A stretch of DNA of 64,000 bases from positions 1 to 64,000 of IMG/VR virus record IMGVR_UViG_3300008012_000022; one strand, 5' to 3'. This stretch comes from a virus. Position 1 is the first letter of the stretch. Every line of letters starts with the position of its first letter. Shown here in pieces: positions 59,949 through 64,000 of the stretch. The notes beneath the pieces were generated by a model. That model saw only the letters and a program-made list of their open reading frames with translations. It did not search any database and had not been told where the DNA came from. The translations under genes were made by a program, and so were the position numbers.

Positions 59949-61306
59949 ATCCTTTTTTCTACGTAATATAGATAGTCTGGTTTGTATTGTTGTATTACAT
60001 CTTCTTTGAAAGCTAATGTTTCAAGGATATCGCCTGTTCTCAAGACTGTTCCTGCAAGATATTCTTTTTCATATCCTGTCGGTTGATCAAGTATAGCACC
60101 AGTTAAAGGGCGCATTTCATACAGTGGAATAGCACCTGTCAACTGGACAGAACGTGTGGCAACAATTGAATAACGTGTCACTAAATCACTTTGGTCAATC
60201 AAGCCACGAGTATCAAATGCTTGATCACCTGTTGGCGTATAATCATCAGTCTCAATTAAGAACGAAGTTTCCTCCATGTAATCTCCCAAAGAAGACGGTA
60301 AAGAATAACCTGTAAAAAATCGTTCACCATCTGTTCTACTTACACCAGTCTCTTCCTGTAGCGTAAACTCAATAAATTCTGAATCTCCCCATGTGTCTTG
60401 ATATCCAGTAAGCACAGGTTGATATCCTGTAACACCTGATCTTAAAATTAAGGTTATATCTTGACCAGTAATCACAGTATCCACCAATGACGCTCCACTA
60501 TTCTGAATCCCCGTCGCCACAAACCCACTCATAATAGGTTTCAAATCTGGCGCTGTATAAAATCCACTAATCACCATGAATTGATCTATGTATCCGCTTA
60601 AAGAATGGAACGCACTGCGATAAAACGTTGGTGATGCTCCGAGATAATAAGGTTCATCCTGACGATTGTTTTGAAATTGTCCGTTAGTGAACAATGATTG
60701 TTCATCATACGTATCGTCTGAAAGCTGATATCGCGCCACTGAGACGTTGTAAGGCGAGATAGATACCGAGAGCAGATTTTTATTTGCAAGCTCTATATCG
60801 TCCGCTGTGAGGCAAAATTCACCTTTCTCTTCGTTAATACCCTGAAAGAATACCTGATTACGGCTATTTAGTCCAATATTGAACCCACGACCGAAGACTT
60901 GACCGTCAGAATACTCATCTCTCACCAGCGAACCAAAGAGGATACCAGCATCCGTTTCCACTTTTTCACAAGAAAAAAGAAAGGTTAACTCTGTATTATA
61001 ATCTGTTTCTGAAACGTGGTCTTCTGCGAATGGCCCGAACTTTACATGAGAATACGACACGTCGCCACCTGACCTTTCATTTAACCGAAAGTTTTCAATT
61101 GTGTGTTGCGCGTTAACTTGTGTGCCGCCTGAGATTTGAACAACTCCTGTATATTGGCCAATAGTCGCCGCTGGTGCTGTATTTATCAGCGCCCCACTAT
61201 TTTGTGCCCCGTCTACTATAACCCCTGTATCATCGAAGTCGTAATAGAGTAGCACGGCACCAGTGCCCCCCTCAAGGTAAGCGTTAATTAAATTTCCTAA
61301 AGTCAT
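59945..61306 (-). CDS. Virion protein with LamG-like lectin domain
   Basis: 453 residues. The first 250 residues have the LamG strand pattern, ending with FYRSAFHSLSGYIDQFMVIS, like the last strands of LamG. The C-terminal half has repeated TGYQ/TGE segments. Likely binds surface glycans as part of tail or fibre. ATGA junctions on both sides. Confidence 0.66.
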   Translation of the reverse strand: MTLGNLINAYLEGGTGAVLLYYDFDDTGVIVDGAQNSGALINTAPAATIGQYTGVVQISGGTQVNAQHTIENFRLNERSGGDVSYSHVKFGPFAEDHVSETDYNTELTFLFSCEKVETDAGILFGSLVRDEYSDGQVFGRGFNIGLNSRNQVFFQGINEEKGEFCLTADDIELANKNLLSVSISPYNVSVARYQLSDDTYDEQSLFTNGQFQNNRQDEPYYLGASPTFYRSAFHSLSGYIDQFMVISGFYTAPDLKPIMSGFVATGIQNSGASLVDTVITGQDITLILRSGVTGYQPVLTGYQDTWGDSEFIEFTLQEETGVSRTDGERFFTGYSLPSSLGDYMEETSFLIETDDYTPTGDQAFDTRGLIDQSDLVTRYSIVATRSVQLTGAIPLYEMRPLTGAILDQPTGYEKEYLAGTVLRTGDILETLAFKEDVIQQYKPDYLYYVEKRI

Positions 61307-62865
61307 ATCAAGAATGTTTTATTCAATGAAATTCTATTGTTACCTGTTTCACAAGAATGAGATAGTAAAGTCCCATCTTGCACCGAATATTGTTCCATCC
61401 ATCCTGAAACTGTTAATAGCGCCGAACTTACTGACACTCCAGTTGGCACGATACCATTTACACTGATACTTTTTCGTTCACGAGTTTGAAATAATTCTTG
61501 CACACAAAACGAATCATCAACAGTAGGTGATATTTTCCATCGTGGCAACGAATGCTCACATGTAACTGTTACGTTGGGATTGAATAGTTGCCCTGAAAAG
61601 ATATCGATCTGATTGTTATAAGTATATTCGTATTCGATTTGAGATTGGAAAGGTGACTTGTTGATGTTAAATGTCTCATAACGAGTCTCCAATGGTCTAT
61701 CAGAATAATCTAAACCAGCTTCATTGAAATAGTTGAAATGTAATTGAGTTATCGCAAACGGATTAACACCAGAGAAATATGCTTCCACTTTCTTGTAGCG
61801 AGTTTCTTCCTCTGGTGCTTCGGTCAAGAATATATCTTTGTATGAATCATAATATACTCTACCACGTATGTTAGCCTTTATAACTGGATCGGTTTTATTA
61901 GCGGCGAAATTTACTGTGAAGTCGTGATTAACTTCTCCCGTCTTTGGGTTCGATGGGTCTGCAAAGTTAAACGCGAAGCTTATAGAGTTAGCACCTGTAA
62001 CCTCTGTATATTCATAATCAGAAGGTCCACTAAATACATTATCATAATAACCATCTTCAAGTAATGATTTGAAATTCTGTGTTGCTTCTTGAGCGAACTC
62101 TTTAGCTTGTTCAGGTGTGAAGTCTCCTGTAGAGACAGCGCCAGATATACCTCCACGGATCGTTCCGTTGACAGAGACAGTGAAATCTTCTCCATTGTAA
62201 TCTATTTGTGCTGTTGGGCGAACGATAGCTGTTGCTGTATCATACGAATTGATAGCAGTGCTTAAACTCCACGTCTCTGCTATCCCATATGAATTGTTTG
62301 CCCTATCTAACGTCTCAGTTTTATTATCAAGTATCATCGTGTCACCTGAAAAATATAGAGAGATAGCTTCAAAACCATTCATTCTTCCATTAACGAAATT
62401 GCGAACTTTCGTTAACGAGTCTGCATCAGTTTTTACCGCACGTGCTGATACATTATGAGTAGCAGTAACTATTCGTTCATCCTGTTCTGTGAAATTCCAT
62501 ACGTCTATAGGATCAAGTATACCGAAGAATTGAGAGAAATCTTGTTCTTGATAAGCTTCGAATCTTACTTCATATGGCAGAATCTTTGTTAACTCCGACT
62601 CTCTAAATGATATACTGATAGGTTTAGCATATGTGAATCCTGTATTTCCAACTGTTAACTGTTGGAACCCTGTGGTTAATGCATCTACTAGTTCATCCCG
62701 TTGAATCTTTAACTCCGTAAGATTACAACCTGTTAACTGTCCTATCAGCCCAACATTTTGGCGCAAGTAATCCAACTGACCACTTAGAAAGATAGATTCA
62801 TTATCTAAATCTAAAAATGGAGCAGGACTAAAATCATAGTTACCATATGAAACTGTATTACTCAT
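61303..62865 (-). CDS. Large virion structural protein
   Basis: 520 residues, beta-rich, with KPISISFRESELTKILPYEV and ISLYFSGDTMILDNKTE. No enzymatic motif. It shares repeated phrasing with the next gene (SGVNPFAITQLHF, SPFQSQIEYEYTYN). Part of the virion operon; probably tail or adhesin shaft. Confidence 0.6.
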   Translation of the reverse strand: MSNTVSYGNYDFSPAPFLDLDNESIFLSGQLDYLRQNVGLIGQLTGCNLTELKIQRDELVDALTTGFQQLTVGNTGFTYAKPISISFRESELTKILPYEVRFEAYQEQDFSQFFGILDPIDVWNFTEQDERIVTATHNVSARAVKTDADSLTKVRNFVNGRMNGFEAISLYFSGDTMILDNKTETLDRANNSYGIAETWSLSTAINSYDTATAIVRPTAQIDYNGEDFTVSVNGTIRGGISGAVSTGDFTPEQAKEFAQEATQNFKSLLEDGYYDNVFSGPSDYEYTEVTGANSISFAFNFADPSNPKTGEVNHDFTVNFAANKTDPVIKANIRGRVYYDSYKDIFLTEAPEEETRYKKVEAYFSGVNPFAITQLHFNYFNEAGLDYSDRPLETRYETFNINKSPFQSQIEYEYTYNNQIDIFSGQLFNPNVTVTCEHSLPRWKISPTVDDSFCVQELFQTRERKSISVNGIVPTGVSVSSALLTVSGWMEQYSVQDGTLLSHSCETGNNRISLNKTFLI

Positions 62866-64000
62866 TAAAATAATTGTAGGCTAATACCGCTTGAACTGTC
62901 TGTTTAAGTATGTTTTCCGTTGTAGTTTGGCGCACCAAAAAAGAATAATCTGCATCAGGCGCAAACCCACTAGCAAATGATAATGCATTTGGCACTAAAA
63001 CATCATTAGTTTTTGCAGTTAAAGATACATTAATCGTTCTTTCTCCGAGCGTTTTACCTGCTCCTTGTACTAATATCTCTTCGTCACCGTAGATAGGAAT
63101 AACAGTATCTCTACTCACAGGTTTTCTATCTGAAATAGTTGCTGTTCGAAGTAGAGTGCCATCTGCTAATCCAGAAAACTGTGGATCAGTAGAAAATCTA
63201 GAGGTGTCAGACACGGTGTTGCCGAAGGGTTCAAACGAAACATTTCTGTCAACTTCGAAAAGTTCGCCAGAAGTTACTTCGGGAAAGAGAACTGGAATTT
63301 TACTGTATGGCAAGTTGGTGTTACTCTTCCAATAATCTTTGTTACGAGTAAACTTCGTAACGTCGTTCTTTCCCCTTGACGACACCGTTAGGTTAAAAGT
63401 GAAACTGTCAAAACCCTCTGGCGATTCGGTCTTCGCCGCAGAGTAGTCTATATTTGTATTATTATTTCGGCGCGGGTCATTTGTGAATTCTACATCTAAT
63501 GTAGCTACATTACCCTGCTCTGATACCCCTTTTGAAATAAGGGTGGGTTGACTGTAGGCACCCGTGTTAGCTTGAATTACAGCGTCTAATGTGCCAGTGA
63601 TACCATGTATTATATTCGCTTCGTATGGTTCAGAAAGCGCCCGAATTTCAAACGAATAATTTTTTAGTTTGTATCCATCTGACTGTAGCACCGTCTTCGA
63701 AGTCTCTGATTTAGAAAAAGGAAGGTTAGCAGTTGTTTCTATCCTGCTAGTTTCTAAAGATTCTGAAAACTCGACACTCTTGTTAAGTATATCAATCGAT
63801 TCAGTTGCGACAGGTTTAAGTCCCGCATCTACTCTTCCCCATTCAGAAATACCATCTTCCTGAAACCCATAAGCTGGACGGTTATTTAGATATACATTCT
63901 TTAAGAATAAGTATGCTTTGTTTAAAAACTCACCACCAGCATCTTGACGATACTTTAACGAAACACTTCGTTCATAACTATATGAATTCTCGCCGCGATT
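62858..64000 (-). CDS. Virion structural protein, 5' end beyond window
   Basis: The frame is open from the window edge to the stop at 62858, 380 residues, so an internal GTG at 63691 is not the true start. Strand-rich with ENSYSYERSVSLKYRQDAGG, FEPFGNTVSDTSRF and DVLVPNALSFASGFAPD. The stop overlaps the next start. It continues the tail/adhesin run; its N-terminus is not visible. Confidence 0.65.
   Translation of the reverse strand, partial: NRGENSYSYERSVSLKYRQDAGGEFLNKAYLFLKNVYLNNRPAYGFQEDGISEWGRVDAGLKPVATESIDILNKSVEFSESLETSRIETTANLPFSKSETSKTVLQSDGYKLKNYSFEIRALSEPYEANIIHGITGTLDAVIQANTGAYSQPTLISKGVSEQGNVATLDVEFTNDPRRNNNTNIDYSAAKTESPEGFDSFTFNLTVSSRGKNDVTKFTRNKDYWKSNTNLPYSKIPVLFPEVTSGELFEVDRNVSFEPFGNTVSDTSRFSTDPQFSGLADGTLLRTATISDRKPVSRDTVIPIYGDEEILVQGAGKTLGERTINVSLTAKTNDVLVPNALSFASGFAPDADYSFLVRQTTTENILKQTVQAVLAYNYFNE

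Noticed and set aside
62858-63691. GTG start at 63691 for the last structural gene
   Set aside because: The same frame stays open and protein-like to the window edge, so the gene starts outside.

Overview
This window is a piece of the genome of a tailed double-stranded DNA bacteriophage with a large genome; both ends cut through structural genes. The evidence is the mix of virion genes (tail fibres with long repeat arrays, LamG-type lectin modules, a large baseplate or hub-like protein), a lysin, and a full phage-style replication, recombination and nucleotide set: DnaB helicase, DnaG-like primase, Pol III alpha, a proofreading exonuclease, a RecA-like recombinase, ribonucleotide reductase NrdA/NrdB and MazG-like hydrolases. 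The sequence is AT-rich by eye. Genes are packed edge to edge with ATGA or TAATG junctions, Shine-Dalgarno motifs are mostly absent, and I see no tRNA, integrase or CRISPR array. The host cannot be named from the sequence.

Layout. 1-10,230: virion proteins and fibres, plus a lysis-like block (1,852-4,431) and two small forward genes (4,479-5,731). 10,349-14,259: mostly glycosyltransferase-like genes on the minus strand. 14,259-17,130: an NAD-related operon (Prs-like kinase, a 54-codon gene, nicotinamide phosphoribosyltransferase). 17,165-17,463: a gene-free structured region. 17,464-29,566: a minus-strand block with a ClpA-like AAA+ protein, the Pol III alpha core, nucleotide-metabolism genes, the exonuclease and a detached PHP domain. 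29,563-37,275: nuclease, primase, DnaB, RecA. 37,241-42,622: GDP-mannose dehydratase, methyltransferases, a glycosyltransferase and small membrane proteins. 42,634-46,476: ribonucleotide reductase with a homing endonuclease. 46,514-46,860: a second structured gene-free region. 46,904-50,148 and 51,315-56,674: forward operons with a sigma factor, glycosyltransferases, MazG and a probable annealing protein. 50,149-51,267 and 56,671-64,000: further virion genes on the minus strand.

How it fits together. Replication uses a bacterial-type polymerase III whose PHP domain lies in a separate gene about 4.4 kb from the catalytic core. Nucleotide supply comes from NrdAB, a dNMP-kinase-like protein and MazG-like enzymes. 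The Prs-like plus NAMPT-like pair is the gene pair of phage NAD+ reconstitution, which counters NAD-depleting defences. Many glycosyltransferases, a GDP-mannose dehydratase and an FkbM methyltransferase suggest sugar decoration of virions or DNA. Several promoters place a sigma70-type -10 box exactly 5 bases before the start codon, predicting leaderless transcripts.

Mobile invasion is visible: two intact HNH-AP2 homing endonuclease genes (beside nrdB and beside the sigma factor), a decayed HNH-AP2 remnant overlapping the end of the NAMPT gene, a frame-disrupted HNH gene, and a two-gene insertion that splits a heptosyltransferase-like gene. The strongest candidates for something undescribed are the NAD operon with its 54-residue partner, the two structured non-coding regions, the leaderless promoter class, and a marked excess of the octamers TTCGCCGC and TTCGGCGC.
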